Positions 1-9,084 of a DNA stretch of 64,000 nt are shown in pieces. Under the pieces are notes generated by a model. It did not search any database and was not told the DNA's origin. It worked only from the letters and a program-made list of their open reading frames with translations. Every line of letters starts with the position of its first letter. Position 1 is the first letter of the stretch. A program made the translations under genes and the position numbers. Origin of the DNA: Vibrio taketomensis (GTDB lineage: Bacteria; Pseudomonadota; Gammaproteobacteria; Enterobacterales; Vibrionaceae); contig NZ_AP019649.1 in assembly GCF_009938165.1 (NCBI RefSeq), positions 2,899,884-2,963,883 on the forward strand. Reading direction: 5' to 3'.

Positions 1-1050
1 CATACCAGTGTCAGTTAGTACACCCGCAAGTGCATCACCGATACCACTTGCACGTAGTACGCCACCGAACATACCGCCCGCACCCGTTACTAGAATTACA
101 CCACAGATTGGCGCTAGAGAATCGCCACATAGCTTCTCAAGTTTCGCCATGCCGTAGTCTTTAGCAAATACTGCCAAACATACGATCAGTGTGATTAGTA
201 GTGCAACCGGAGTTTTACCTAGCATACGCAAGAATTCAACTAGCGCTGACTTACCATCAATCAAACCAGCCACGGCTAGCGTGTTTAGACCAGTATCAAG
301 ACAGATTAGTAGTACAGGTAGTACTAGGATTGTCATTACTGTGCTGAACTTAGGTAAGTTCGCTTCATCAACCACTGTGTCGCCATTGAAGAAAGCTTTT
401 GATAGTGGAATATCAAATTTCTTACCAGCGTATAGACCAAATAGGTAAGCACCTAGGTACCAAGTTGGGATTGCAACCAGGATACCGACAACAAGTAGTA
501 GACCGATGTTTGCACCTAGGAATTCAGCTGCCGCAACAGGACCTGGATGCGGAGGTACAAAACCGTGCATTACCGCAAACGCACCTGCTGCTGGTAGTGC
601 ATATTTGATTGGCGAACCACCAAAACGCGCTGCAACACTCAGGATGATCGGCATCATTACAACTAGGCCCGCATCAAAGAAGATAGGGAAACCGAACAGT
701 AGTGACGCCACACCTAGTGCAAACGGAGCACGCTCTTCACCAAAGCGGCCAATCAAAGTATCAGCTAGTACCTTAGCACCACCCGTTACTTCCAAAATTT
801 TACCAATCATTGCACCTAGACCAACCAGCAGGGCAACAGAAGCTAGAGTGCCACCGAAACCGCTCATCATTGTTGGTACTACTTGCTCTGACGCTACGCC
901 AGTCGCAATTGCAGTCAGCAAACTTACGATAGTTAGAGATGCAAATGCATGCACCTTAAACTTAATAATCAATACCAACAACGCAGCAATTGATAGCACT
1001 GCGATAGTCAATAGATAGGTTGGATCAGAGGCTTGAGTTAACAGCTCCAT
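1..1050 (-). CDS. GntP-family gluconate permease (partial, C-terminus outside window)
   Basis: Inner-membrane gluconate:H+ symporter of the GntP/GntT family. The 350 codons inside the window start at an ATG at 1050 preceded by a GAAGGTGA ribosome site. The gene runs off the left edge, so the last part (the family is about 440-450 aa) is missing. Many hydrophobic segments are visible, with the family motif VPPHPGPVAA around residue 170 and GGTLASVALLVGLGAM near residue 70. The sequence looks closer to E. coli GntP than to GntT. It diverges from gntK-edd across an intergenic region with two GntR-like operators, so gluconate should induce uptake and catabolism together. Family assignment is firm; the exact paralogue name is not. 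Confidence 0.9.
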   Translation of the reverse strand, partial: MELLTQASDPTYLLTIAVLSIAALLVLIIKFKVHAFASLTIVSLLTAIATGVASEQVVPTMMSGFGGTLASVALLVGLGAMIGKILEVTGGAKVLADTLIGRFGEERAPFALGVASLLFGFPIFFDAGLVVMMPIILSVAARFGGSPIKYALPAAGAFAVMHGFVPPHPGPVAAAEFLGANIGLLLVVGILVAIPTWYLGAYLFGLYAGKKFDIPLSKAFFNGDTVVDEANLPKFSTVMTILVLPVLLICLDTGLNTLAVAGLIDGKSALVEFLRMLGKTPVALLITLIVCLAVFAKDYGMAKLEKLCGDSLAPICGVILVTGAGGMFGGVLRASGIGDALAGVLTDTGM

Positions 1051-1098
1051 AGGTTCACCTTCGAAATTATAGTTTGTGTTGTAGTTCACATTTATTTA

Positions 1099-1126
1099 CG
1101 TTACCGGTAACATGTTACCGATAACA
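1099..1126. promoter_or_regulatory. Two overlapping GntR-like operators
   Basis: Two near-palindromes overlap by a few bases: one centred on TTACCGGTAA (1101-1110) and one on GTTACCGATAAC (1114-1125). They resemble the gluconate repressor operator of enteric bacteria. They sit in the divergent region between the permease and gntK, where one repressor could control both directions. A third copy precedes gntR. Binding is inferred. Confidence 0.75.
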
Positions 1127-1202
1127 CGAATAAGATAAACCCATATTTTAAAGTGAATGCCAAAATTGGGATCACGCGCAAATTTGTTTATGAGGATTGG
1201 TT

Positions 1203-1721
1203 ATGGCAGGCAGTAGTGTCATCGTAATGGGCGTTTGTGCTTGTGGTAAAAGCACAATTGGTGAGCACCTAGCAGCGAAGCTTGGTCGCAAGTTTATTGA
1301 TGGTGATGATCTTCACCCACGTGCAAATATTCAGAAGATGGCTTCAGGTCAACCACTGAACGATGACGACCGTATGCCATGGCTAGAACGTATCCGCGAT
1401 GCGGCTTTCAGCCTCGAAAGCAAAAATGAGCACGGTATTATCGTCTGCTCTGCACTGAAAAAGAAATACCGCGATCAAATCCGTGAAGGTAACGAGAACG
1501 TCACTTTCCTATTCCTTGATGGCAGTAAAGACCTAATCATGAAGCGTATGCGCCAGCGTCAAGGTCACTTCATGAAAGAAAATATGGTGAACAGCCAGTT
1601 TGAAACGCTTGAGCGCCCAGATGCCGAGCCACAAACTGTCGTAGTTGATATCGACTGCTCAATCGAAGAAATCGTAGCAAAAGCTGCTGAGCAACTAATT
1701 GCAGCAAACGAGGTAGCATAA
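1203..1721 (+). CDS. gntK: Gluconokinase
   Basis: Phosphorylates gluconate with ATP to 6-phosphogluconate, feeding the Entner-Doudoroff pathway in the cytoplasm. The protein is 172 aa with Walker A GVCACGKS near residue 10, followed by the GntK-typical FIDGDDLHP and a conserved RMRQRQGHFM segment. I chose the ATG at 1203 because TGAGGA (1191-1196) lies seven bases upstream; an in-frame TTG at 1197 is too close to that site. The stop codon overlaps the edd start (TAATG), so the two genes are translationally coupled. Expected regulation is by the GntR operators just upstream. Confidence 0.95.
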   Translation: MAGSSVIVMGVCACGKSTIGEHLAAKLGRKFIDGDDLHPRANIQKMASGQPLNDDDRMPWLERIRDAAFSLESKNEHGIIVCSALKKKYRDQIREGNENVTFLFLDGSKDLIMKRMRQRQGHFMKENMVNSQFETLERPDAEPQTVVVDIDCSIEEIVAKAAEQLIAANEVA

Positions 1722-3517
1722 TGACTCACCAAGTAATTCTTGATGTAACCCAACGCTTAGCTGAGCGTAGCCACGAAGCGCGCACTGCGTTTCTGGCTCG
1801 CACACAAGCGCAAGCTGACGCAGGTAAAGGTCGCGTAAATCTTAGCTGTGGTAACTTAGCTCACGCGGTTGCCGCTTCTTGCTCTGCAGAGAAAAAGAGC
1901 ATTCTTGATTTTACCCATGCGAACGTTGCGCTGATCAGTGCATACAACGACATGCTCAGTGCCCACCAGCCATACCAAGAGTACCCAGCACAAATCAAAA
2001 AAGTGTTGGCGGAATATGGTCATACAGCTCAAGTAGCGGGCTGTGTACCAGCGATGTGTGATGGTGTGACACAGGGCCAAGCGGGTATGGACATGTCATT
2101 GTTCTCTCGTGATTTGATTGCTCAATCGACGGCACTATCGCTAAGCCACAATGTCTTTGATGCAACCCTACTATTGGGTATTTGTGACAAGATTGCACCG
2201 GGACAGCTAATGGGTGCGCTAACTTACGCTCACCTACCAACTGCATTTGTACCTGCGGGTCTTATGTCTACGGGCATCAGTAACGAAGAAAAAGTCGATG
2301 TACGCCAAAAATACGCAGCAGGCGAAGTCGGCAAAGATGCCCTACTTGATATGGAATGTCGCGCTTACCATGCACCAGGTACTTGTACTTTCTACGGTAC
2401 GGCAAACACTAACCAGCTCGTATTTGAAGCGATGGGCTTGATGCTTCCTGGCTCAGCGTTTATTCACCCACATTCTGAACTGCGCCATGCACTGACTGAT
2501 TTCGCATCGGTGAAAATCACCAGTATGACGGCTGGTTCAGCAAACTTCCGTCCACTATCAGAAGTCGTGACTGAGAAGAGCTTGGTGAATGGTATTGTGG
2601 CTCTACTTGCGTCTGGTGGTAGTACTAACCATACAATTCACATGTTAGCCGTTGCTCGCGCAGCAGGCATTCTACTCACATGGCAAGACATCAGCGATCT
2701 CTCTGATGTAGTTCCTCTGTTGGCTCGCGTTTACCCGAATGGCCCAGCAGACATGAACGCCTTCCAACAAGCAGGCGGCGTACCAGCGCTAATGCGTCGT
2801 TTGGATGAGTCAGGCCTACTACACCGCGATGTTACGCCAGTATTTGGCGATTTCGAAGGTCAAATGAGCCTACCAACACTGAACGATGGCAAACTTGAGT
2901 GGAACAGTATTGTTGAAACCAAAGATGCAGAAGTGATTGCTGCAACAGGTGAGGCATTCCAAAAAACCGGTGGCACACGCGTTCTAACCGGTAACCTAGG
3001 CAACTCAGTGGTAAAAGTATCGGCAGTAAAAGAAGACCAACGTGTCATCGAAGCGCCGGCGGTAGTTTTCCAATGCCAACACGAAGTTGAAGCGGCATAC
3101 AAACGTGGTGAGCTCAACAAAGACTGTATTGTAGTGGTAACACACAATGGCCCTGCTGCGAATGGTATGCCTGAACTGCATAAGTTAATGCCGATTCTAG
3201 GTAACATTCAAAAAGCAGGCTTCAAAGTGGCGCTTGTGACTGACGGTCGTCTATCTGGTGCATCAGGTAAGATTCCATCAGCGATTCACCTATCACCTGA
3301 AGCCCTGCGTGGCGGTGCGATTGGTCTAGTGCGTGATGGCGACATCATCAGCCTTAACTGCCAAACGGGTGAGCTAAACAACCTAAGCGATATGACTGGT
3401 CGTGAGCCACTACAAATCGATACGGAAGTGGTACAACAAACTTGGGGCCGTAATCTGTTTAGCGTACTACGTCAAAGCGTGAGCAGCGCTGAAGAAGGTG
3501 CAAGCTTTATCGTTTAA
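1721..3517 (+). CDS. edd: Phosphogluconate dehydratase (Entner-Doudoroff)
   Basis: Dehydrates 6-phosphogluconate to 2-keto-3-deoxy-6-phosphogluconate. At 598 aa it is close to the E. coli enzyme (603 aa). The IlvD/Edd family cysteines expected to hold the iron-sulphur cluster appear in GCVPAMCDG (about residue 107), GICDK and GTCTFYG, and the C-terminal DGRLSGASGK motif is present. Its start overlaps the gntK stop. The aldolase gene eda, the next pathway step, is not in this window and probably lies beyond the permease to the left. A strong hairpin terminator follows. Confidence 0.96.
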   Translation: MTHQVILDVTQRLAERSHEARTAFLARTQAQADAGKGRVNLSCGNLAHAVAASCSAEKKSILDFTHANVALISAYNDMLSAHQPYQEYPAQIKKVLAEYGHTAQVAGCVPAMCDGVTQGQAGMDMSLFSRDLIAQSTALSLSHNVFDATLLLGICDKIAPGQLMGALTYAHLPTAFVPAGLMSTGISNEEKVDVRQKYAAGEVGKDALLDMECRAYHAPGTCTFYGTANTNQLVFEAMGLMLPGSAFIHPHSELRHALTDFASVKITSMTAGSANFRPLSEVVTEKSLVNGIVALLASGGSTNHTIHMLAVARAAGILLTWQDISDLSDVVPLLARVYPNGPADMNAFQQAGGVPALMRRLDESGLLHRDVTPVFGDFEGQMSLPTLNDGKLEWNSIVETKDAEVIAATGEAFQKTGGTRVLTGNLGNSVVKVSAVKEDQRVIEAPAVVFQCQHEVEAAYKRGELNKDCIVVVTHNGPAANGMPELHKLMPILGNIQKAGFKVALVTDGRLSGASGKIPSAIHLSPEALRGGAIGLVRDGDIISLNCQTGELNNLSDMTGREPLQIDTEVVQQTWGRNLFSVLRQSVSSAEEGASFIV

Positions 3518-3536
3518 GGCTTTGCATTGAAGTGAC

Positions 3537-3571
3537 TAAAAAGCGCAGTGTTAACACTGCGCTTTTTGTTT
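3537..3571 (+). terminator. Rho-independent terminator of gntK-edd
   Basis: A perfect palindrome AAGCGCAGTG-TTAA-CACTGCGCTT (3541-3564) is followed by a T-rich run. It lies between the edd stop and the convergent gntR stop and could act in both directions. Confidence 0.88.
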
Positions 3572-3602
3572 TTAAGCCTTTTTAATTTCAAGCGAAAATG
3601 AA

Positions 3603-4610
3603 TTAAACGCTTTCGCCTGCGGTAATTTGATACCCCATATCCACCACTTTCTCTTCAACAGCCTCGCCTCTTAAACGAGTGAGTAGCAACTCCGCACTTT
3701 TTTCACCAATGGCAAAACGAGGGGTATCGACACTGGTCAGTTTCGGAGAGATGGTTTGGCTAATATCAAGCGCGTTGTAACCCACGACCGCTAATTGTTG
3801 TGGTACTGCTATTTGGCGACGCTGAGCGCTCAGCAAAGTACCGATGGCAATATCATCGTTGGTACAAAACACACCATCTAGATCTGGGTATTGTTCTAGC
3901 GCTCTTTCAAGAAGTCCATCGGCGATGGAAAAGCTTGAATGCTCACCCGTCAAAATATGTTTCGGTTCAAAGCCGGCCTCTGACATAGCACGATCGTAAC
4001 CTTGCATACGTAATCGGGTACGCGTATCTAAACGTGCGCCAAAATAGGCAATGGTCTTTTTACCTGAAGCAAGAATGCGTTTTACTACCTGATATGATGC
4101 TTCTTCATGATCTAAGCCGACCGCCATATCAATTGGCTTTAGAGGCAGTTCCATGGTTTCCACCACGGGAATACCCGCATTTTTGATCATCTGTAGTGTG
4201 CGCGGCGTGTGATCGCTTGCTGTCAGAATTAAGCCATCTACTTGATAAGATAATAAAGAGGCAATCTTCTGCTCTTCTTCATGTTCATCATAACTGAAGT
4301 GTGCCAACAAAGTTTCATAGCCTTGTGGCTTAGTGACGTTTTCAATCCCTTTAACGAACGCTGCAAAAATTTGGTTTGAAAGTGAAGGCAGCAGAACGCC
4401 AATTGCGCGGCTCGAAGATTTAGACAGCATTGCTGGTGCACGGTTTTCAATATAACCCGTTTGCTCAATCGCTGCGGCAATTTTAACACGTGTTTTTTCA
4501 GCCACTGACTCGGGGTTGCGCATATAGCGCGACACCGTCATTTTAGTAACGCCAACTTGGTCTGCGACATCCTGCAGTGTCGCGCGATTTTTCTTGTTAT
4601 TTTGACTCAT
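3603..4610 (-). CDS. gntR: LacI-family gluconate repressor GntR
   Basis: DNA-binding repressor of gluconate genes. The 335-aa protein has an N-terminal LacI helix-turn-helix (ATLQDVADQVGVTKMTVSRY at residues 10-29) followed by the hinge region, then a periplasmic-binding-like effector domain (for example DGVFCTNDDIAIG near residue 240). It is convergent with gntK-edd. A GntR-type palindrome sits 20 bases upstream of its start, implying autoregulation. Gluconate or 6-phosphogluconate as inducer is inferred from the family and location. Confidence 0.9.
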   Translation of the reverse strand: MSQNNKKNRATLQDVADQVGVTKMTVSRYMRNPESVAEKTRVKIAAAIEQTGYIENRAPAMLSKSSSRAIGVLLPSLSNQIFAAFVKGIENVTKPQGYETLLAHFSYDEHEEEQKIASLLSYQVDGLILTASDHTPRTLQMIKNAGIPVVETMELPLKPIDMAVGLDHEEASYQVVKRILASGKKTIAYFGARLDTRTRLRMQGYDRAMSEAGFEPKHILTGEHSSFSIADGLLERALEQYPDLDGVFCTNDDIAIGTLLSAQRRQIAVPQQLAVVGYNALDISQTISPKLTSVDTPRFAIGEKSAELLLTRLRGEAVEEKVVDMGYQITAGESV

Positions 4611-4630
4611 TGTATGATTATTGTGATTTT

Positions 4631-4646
4631 ATGTTACACGTAACAT
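4631..4646. promoter_or_regulatory. GntR-like operator upstream of gntR
   Basis: ATGTTACACGTAACAT is palindromic except at the two centre bases and matches the operators at 1099-1126. It lies just upstream of the gntR start codon on the opposite strand, consistent with autorepression. Confidence 0.72.
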
Positions 4647-4705
4647 TATGCCCGCGCACGCCATACTCAACAAGTGTCGCATGAGTAAATACTCACTATG
4701 GATAC

Positions 4706-4735
4706 AAAAAGCTCCCCCTTTTATGGGAGAGCTCA
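4706..4735 (-). terminator. Terminator of the HI0933-like flavoprotein gene
   Basis: Read on the minus strand, GAGCTCTCCC pairs with GGGGGAGCT across an AT-rich loop and is followed by TTTTTG, 20 bases past the flavoprotein stop. Confidence 0.7.
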
Positions 4736-4757
4736 CAAAATCAATCAGTCTGTACAA

Positions 4758-5945
4758 TCAAGCATGTTGCCCAGCGACAAAGCCCGAACTCCAACACCAC
4801 TGGAAGTTGTAGCCTCCAAGCCAACCCGTTACATCCATCACCTCGCCGATAAAGTACAAACCTTTGATTTGTTTACACTCCATGGTTTTTGATGACAAGT
4901 GGTCAGTATCAACCCCGCCTAATGTCACCTCTGCGGTGCGATAACCTTCTGTACCATTCGGTGCAATTTTCCAGTTTTCTAGGTAAGTGGTGATTTGTTC
5001 CAGCTGCTTTTGATTGAATTGCTTAAGCGGCTTATCCTCAAGTTCTTTGCGCTCAACCATCACCTCAACCAAACGTTTTGGTAGTACTTTCGCTAAGGTA
5101 TTTTTTAAGCTCTGGTTTGGGTGTTTTTCTCTTGATGCGGTAAGAAGTTCATTAACGTCTGCTTCAGGCACCAAATTGATCGTCACCTCTTGGCCTGCTT
5201 TCCAAAACGAAGAGATTTGCAGTACTGATGGACCAGATAAACCACGATGAGTAAACAGCAATGCTTCTTTGAACACTGTACCGTTTTGTGCAGTGATTTC
5301 TGCTGGAATGGCGATACCAGATAGAGTTTCAAAAGCTTCTTTATCTTGTTTGTGCAGCGTAAACGGCACCAAACCCGCAGTCGTTGGCACCACTGGCAAG
5401 CCAAATTGCTCGGCAATCTTATAACCAAATGGCGTCGCACCAAGTTTTGGCATCGACAAACCACCTGTTGCCACCACCAGCGACTGACAGTCAATCACAT
5501 TTGTATTGGCATGTAGAGTGAAGCCCTGCTCGGTTTGTTCAATTTGGTGAATATCTTGCTGGTAGCGCAGCTGAACTTTGCCGTTCTGACACTCATCAAG
5601 CAGCATGCTGACAATTTGTTTCGCAGAATCGAGACAGAACAACTGACCATGATCGCGCTCTTCAAACTCAATCCCGTACTTACTCACCATCGAGATAAAA
5701 TCCCAGTTGGTGTATTGCGACAATGCCGACTTCACAAAGTGCGGATTGCGACATAAGTAGTTATTGGCACTGACATCGTAATTAGTAAAGTTACAACGGC
5801 CGCCACCCGAAATTAGGATTTTACGTCCCGGCTTTTTGGCATGATCAAGCACGAGCACTTTACGGCCTCGCTTACCTGCTTCTGCGGCACACATTAAACC
5901 TGCAGCCCCGGCACCTATAATGACGACGTCAAATTTTTCACTCAT
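4758..5945 (-). CDS. HI0933/YhiN-family FAD-dependent oxidoreductase
   Basis: Flavoprotein of 395 aa, often annotated as an aminoacetone-oxidase-family FAD-binding enzyme or YhiN; the physiological substrate is unknown. It opens with a classical dinucleotide-binding motif, VVIIGAGAAGLMCAAEAGKRG (residues 8 onward), continues with GRKILISGGGRCNFTN (about residues 41-56), and ends with the family motif GEVMDVTGWLGGYNFQWCWS, which closes the FAD site. No signal peptide is seen, so it is probably cytoplasmic. It is a single gene between terminators of its own and of uspB. Confidence 0.88.
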   Translation of the reverse strand: MSEKFDVVIIGAGAAGLMCAAEAGKRGRKVLVLDHAKKPGRKILISGGGRCNFTNYDVSANNYLCRNPHFVKSALSQYTNWDFISMVSKYGIEFEERDHGQLFCLDSAKQIVSMLLDECQNGKVQLRYQQDIHQIEQTEQGFTLHANTNVIDCQSLVVATGGLSMPKLGATPFGYKIAEQFGLPVVPTTAGLVPFTLHKQDKEAFETLSGIAIPAEITAQNGTVFKEALLFTHRGLSGPSVLQISSFWKAGQEVTINLVPEADVNELLTASREKHPNQSLKNTLAKVLPKRLVEVMVERKELEDKPLKQFNQKQLEQITTYLENWKIAPNGTEGYRTAEVTLGGVDTDHLSSKTMECKQIKGLYFIGEVMDVTGWLGGYNFQWCWSSGFVAGQHA

Positions 5946-5975
5946 GATGTCTTACTCAAACGCTCTCAACGCAAA

Positions 5976-6005
5976 TAAAAAAGGATGTGCTGATGGCACA
6001 TCCTT
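5976..6005 (-). terminator. Terminator downstream of uspB
   Basis: AAGGATGTGC-TGAT-GGCACATCCTT forms a stable stem. On the minus strand it is followed by TTTTTTATTTG, as expected for transcription arriving from uspB. Confidence 0.75.
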
Positions 6006-6081
6006 GCTAATCGAGGCGCTATTCTAGCGATTCTTTGGCTGCTTGCCAATTAATCAACGGCGCTCAAATTCCGTCATTGCT

Positions 6082-6405
6082 TTAAAGGAGGATGACCGCT
6101 AACAAGGTTACACCAATTAGCGCCATTGAAAGGATAAACAGTTGACGTACTCGCGAACACTTTGCTGTGAACACTTCATCATGATGATGATGGTACTCTT
6201 TACTTTTTAAATATGAGTAAAGCTTAACTTGCTTGCTCATATTGCCATGCGTGGTAAAGAAACCATTGCCATCCACTTGCTGATAAAGCAAAGGATGAGC
6301 CTCTCGCATCACATAGATTAATGAACGAAGCGCTGTTAAATAGCGAACCAAGTTAACCAAGGTTACCATCATAAGCGCGAATAGAATGGTGTCTGCACTG
6401 ATCAT
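6082..6405 (-). CDS. uspB: Universal stress protein B
   Basis: Small membrane protein of 107 aa closely resembling E. coli UspB: an N-terminal hydrophobic helix, the core [14 protein letters not shown], a histidine-rich stretch (YHHHHDEV) and a C-terminal hydrophobic helix. In E. coli it is a stationary-phase gene linked to ethanol tolerance and neighbours uspA; here too it lies near ftnA and uspA. The biochemical role is unknown. Confidence 0.9.
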   Translation of the reverse strand: MISADTILFALMMVTLVNLVRYLTALRSLIYVMREAHPLLYQQVDGNGFFTTHGNMSKQVKLYSYLKSKEYHHHHDEVFTAKCSRVRQLFILSMALIGVTLLAVILL

Positions 6406-6478
6406 CTTTCCTCCCTACATCCTGGTATGGAACACCCTGAAGAAAAGACGATCTGTTTACAGTGTCTCTGGCTGGGGA

Positions 6479-7006
6479 CTATGCAGCCGGGGCATCCATA
6501 ACCGAAGATGAACCTTCTTTTGCTAAAGCTGCTAGATCTTTATCAATGAAGAACAATGCTTTACCGTCCTCACCAACAAGTTCTAGCTTATCTAATATCC
6601 CTTTAAATAACTTCTCTTCCTCGTGCTGTTCAGCCACGTACCACTGTAAGAAGTTGAACGTTGAATAGTCTTGGCAAGTGAATGCTAGATGAGCCAATTT
6701 GTTGATTTTCTCTGTAATCATTTGCTCATGTTCATAGGTTTCACGAAATACATGCCCAAGGCTATCAAACTGGTGTGGTGGCGCTTCAATCGCACCTAAA
6801 ATTGGCAATGCACCTGTCTCACTTACATAGGTAAATAGACGCTGCATGTGCTCCATTTCTTCTACGGCGTGAGCGCGCAAAAATTCAGCTGCACCCTCAA
6901 ATCCTTTATCTTCACACCAAGCGCTCATTTGTAAGTATAGATTGGATGAAAAAAATTCTAGGTTAATTTGTTCATTCAATTGTTCAACCATTGCTTGAGA
7001 CAGCAT
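6479..7006 (-). CDS. ftnA: Non-haem ferritin
   Basis: Iron-storage protein forming a 24-mer shell in the cytoplasm. The 175 aa match bacterial FtnA in length. Ferroxidase ligands are visible: E near residue 17 ([15 protein letters not shown]), the EEMEHMQR segment near residue 50, and the [15 protein letters not shown] segment near 127. A good Shine-Dalgarno (CAGGAG, minus strand) precedes the ATG. It is transcribed away from uspA, which starts about 130 bases off on the other strand. Confidence 0.95.
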   Translation of the reverse strand: MLSQAMVEQLNEQINLEFFSSNLYLQMSAWCEDKGFEGAAEFLRAHAVEEMEHMQRLFTYVSETGALPILGAIEAPPHQFDSLGHVFRETYEHEQMITEKINKLAHLAFTCQDYSTFNFLQWYVAEQHEEEKLFKGILDKLELVGEDGKALFFIDKDLAALAKEGSSSVMDAPAA

Positions 7007-7137
7007 CGTTTTCTCCTGTGAATACTTCTATTTATCAAAACTATAACACGATCCATCGAGAGATATGAGATCAAAACAGCATAATTATTAACCGACCAGT
7101 GCTAACCTTAAATCAAAGTCCAATAGGAGATAGCATT

Positions 7138-7563
7138 ATGAGTTATCAACATATTTTAGTTGCGATTGACTTATCAGAAGACAGCAAACACTTGGTAGAT
7201 AAAGCCGTCAAGTTAGCCGCACCACTCAACGCTGATGTATCGTTTATACATATCGATGTGAATTACGCAGAGCTGTACACGGGTTTAATCGATATCAACA
7301 TGGCTGAAACTCAGCACAAAGCCATCGAAGCCTCACAAGAGCAATTGCAAATGTTGGCTGACAATGCGGGCTATCCAATCAAACATACATTGGTCGGCAG
7401 CGGTGACCTAGGTAATGAGCTATGTGAAAACATTGGTGAATACAAAATAGACCTAGTGGTATGTGGCCATCATCAAGATTTTTGGAGCAAACTGCTTTCT
7501 TCAACGCGCCAACTCATAAATTGTACTCCGGTCGATTTGTTGGTTGTACCTCTTATAGATTAA
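7138..7563 (+). CDS. uspA: Universal stress protein A
   Basis: Cytoplasmic UspA-fold protein of 141 aa, with N-terminal [12 protein letters not shown] and C-terminal [11 protein letters not shown] as in E. coli UspA. It belongs to the UspA-type group that lacks the ATP-binding G-2x-G-9x-G motif. I chose the ATG at 7138 because AGGAG lies nine bases upstream (7126-7130); an in-frame GTG at 7099 would add 13 non-conserved residues. It is divergent from ftnA, so both may be stress or stationary-phase induced. Confidence 0.94.
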   Translation: MSYQHILVAIDLSEDSKHLVDKAVKLAAPLNADVSFIHIDVNYAELYTGLIDINMAETQHKAIEASQEQLQMLADNAGYPIKHTLVGSGDLGNELCENIGEYKIDLVVCGHHQDFWSKLLSSTRQLINCTPVDLLVVPLID

Positions 7564-7622
7564 TCGCACCTCGATTTATTCTGGTTTAGACTGACGGCTG
7601 ATTTCATTCATGAGTGTTAATT

Positions 7623-8501
7623 ATGGGTTATTTATCAGCCGTTACGCTTTTATGGGCTTTCTCATTTAGCCTGATTGGCGTTTATCTCGCTGGCCATGTT
7701 GATTCTTGGTTCTCGGTCCTAATGCGCGTCGCGCTTGCCAGCCTCGTTTTTCTGCCATTTATTAAATTTAAAGGCGTCAGTCGCTCACTTATTCTCAAAC
7801 TGATGGTGGTTGGTGGCTTTCAACTTGGCTTGATGTATTGCTTCTACTACCAATCCTTCTTGCTACTCTCTGTGCCAGAAGTGTTACTTTTCACAGTCTT
7901 TACTCCTATTTATGTCACCCTGATTTATGACTGGCTCAAAGGACGCTTTTCACCTTGGTACTTAGTCACTGCAGTTATCGCTGTTGCTGGCGCTGTCATC
8001 ATTAAGTTCGCAGGGATCAATCAAAACTTCTTACTCGGATTTTTAGTCGTACAAGGAGCAAACCTGTGCTTTGCCATTGGTCAGGTAGGCTACAAGCACA
8101 TTATGGAAACCGAAAAAGTTGAGCTGCCGCAACACTCTATCTTTGGCTATTTCTATTTAGGCGCCTTAGTTGTAGCGAGTACCGCTTACCTGTTGATGGG
8201 CAACCCAGATAAACTCCCAACGACGAATGTTCAATGGGGAATCTTGTTCTATTTGGGCGTCATCGCCTCTGGTTTCGGTTATTTCGCTTGGAACAAAGGC
8301 GCAACCTTAGTCAATGCCGGCGCTTTGGCGGTAATGAATAATGCGCTCGTGCCAGCAGGATTGATCGTCAATATCCTGATCTGGAATCAAAATGCCGACT
8401 TACTTCGTTTAGGTTTAGGCGGAGCGGTTATTTTGCTTTCGCTATGGGTAAATGAAACTTGGGTGAAACGCCGAGTGGAGCGAGATTACGCCGCCCGCTA
8501 A
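7623..8501 (+). CDS. EamA (DMT) family transporter
   Basis: Integral membrane protein of 292 aa with about ten hydrophobic segments in two EamA repeats, typical of drug/metabolite or carboxylate/amino-acid/amine transporters. It has some resemblance to the YigM-type branch, but the substrate cannot be read from sequence. I chose ATG 7623 (GAGT seven bases upstream) over GTG 7614; the choice adds or removes three residues. It follows uspA after 60 bases and ends at a bidirectional terminator. Confidence 0.85.
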   Translation: MGYLSAVTLLWAFSFSLIGVYLAGHVDSWFSVLMRVALASLVFLPFIKFKGVSRSLILKLMVVGGFQLGLMYCFYYQSFLLLSVPEVLLFTVFTPIYVTLIYDWLKGRFSPWYLVTAVIAVAGAVIIKFAGINQNFLLGFLVVQGANLCFAIGQVGYKHIMETEKVELPQHSIFGYFYLGALVVASTAYLLMGNPDKLPTTNVQWGILFYLGVIASGFGYFAWNKGATLVNAGALAVMNNALVPAGLIVNILIWNQNADLLRLGLGGAVILLSLWVNETWVKRRVERDYAAR

Positions 8502-8519
8502 TCCCATCGCCCCAGATGG

Positions 8520-8551
8520 CAAAAGCCCGCTAAGATAGCGGGCTTTTTTAA
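8520..8551. terminator. Bidirectional terminator
   Basis: AAAAGCCCGCTA-AGA-TAGCGGGCTTTTTT separates the convergent EamA gene and the hypothetical gene at 8548-8994. It has A- and T-runs on both sides. Confidence 0.85.
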
Positions 8552-8994
8552 TGAAGTGATTCGGCTGATTTTGGTGCTGTCATCGAGGCTTGTAATTGAT
8601 ATAAGCGCTGATTGACCGAGCTAAATTTCGCTTCAATTTTCTGTTGTTTGCGCAGTAACTTTTCTTGCTTACTGATTGCCTTACTCAGTTTTTTTGCATA
8701 CTTCTTCTGCTTTTTCGCCTGCTTCTTAAGATGCTTAGCATCAACGTTATGTTCATGCGCTGATTCAAAGGAGACTCGTTGCAATGCTGGTTCTGGCTTA
8801 ATCTCTGTCGCTAAACTCACATCATGCAACTTAGTATCTACCGCTAATGCCTCTGGCTTACACAAGGTATTCTTATCTGCAGAAGAACGAGCGCACGAGC
8901 GGCAAATATACTTTGGTGCACTGACTAAGTGCGTTATATCACTCAATTGAGCGGTAATATCGTGACGATTTAATTTGCACAAACGCTTACTCAT
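8548..8994 (-). CDS. Hypothetical protein with CxxC segment and Lys-rich coiled coil
   Basis: 148 aa, not recognised. The N-terminal half contains a cysteine cluster (YICRSCARS followed by a further C at NTLC, with an early CKLNRH), compatible with a zinc site. Residues about 85-130 are extremely lysine- and glutamine-rich with heptad-like spacing (KKQAKKQKKYAKKLSKAI), predicting a basic coiled coil. There is no signal peptide or membrane segment. It stands alone between a terminator and rsmJ. A basic helix plus a metal site could mean nucleic-acid binding, but that is speculation. Confidence 0.7.
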   Translation of the reverse strand: MSKRLCKLNRHDITAQLSDITHLVSAPKYICRSCARSSADKNTLCKPEALAVDTKLHDVSLATEIKPEPALQRVSFESAHEHNVDAKHLKKQAKKQKKYAKKLSKAISKQEKLLRKQQKIEAKFSSVNQRLYQLQASMTAPKSAESLH

Positions 8995-9084
8995 ACAACA
9001 ACCTTAGTAAGAATACGAATAGTTATTACTAAGATATACAACCAAGCCCGTGTTGAAGCAAGCAGAAATTGTTACTTGAGAGAA

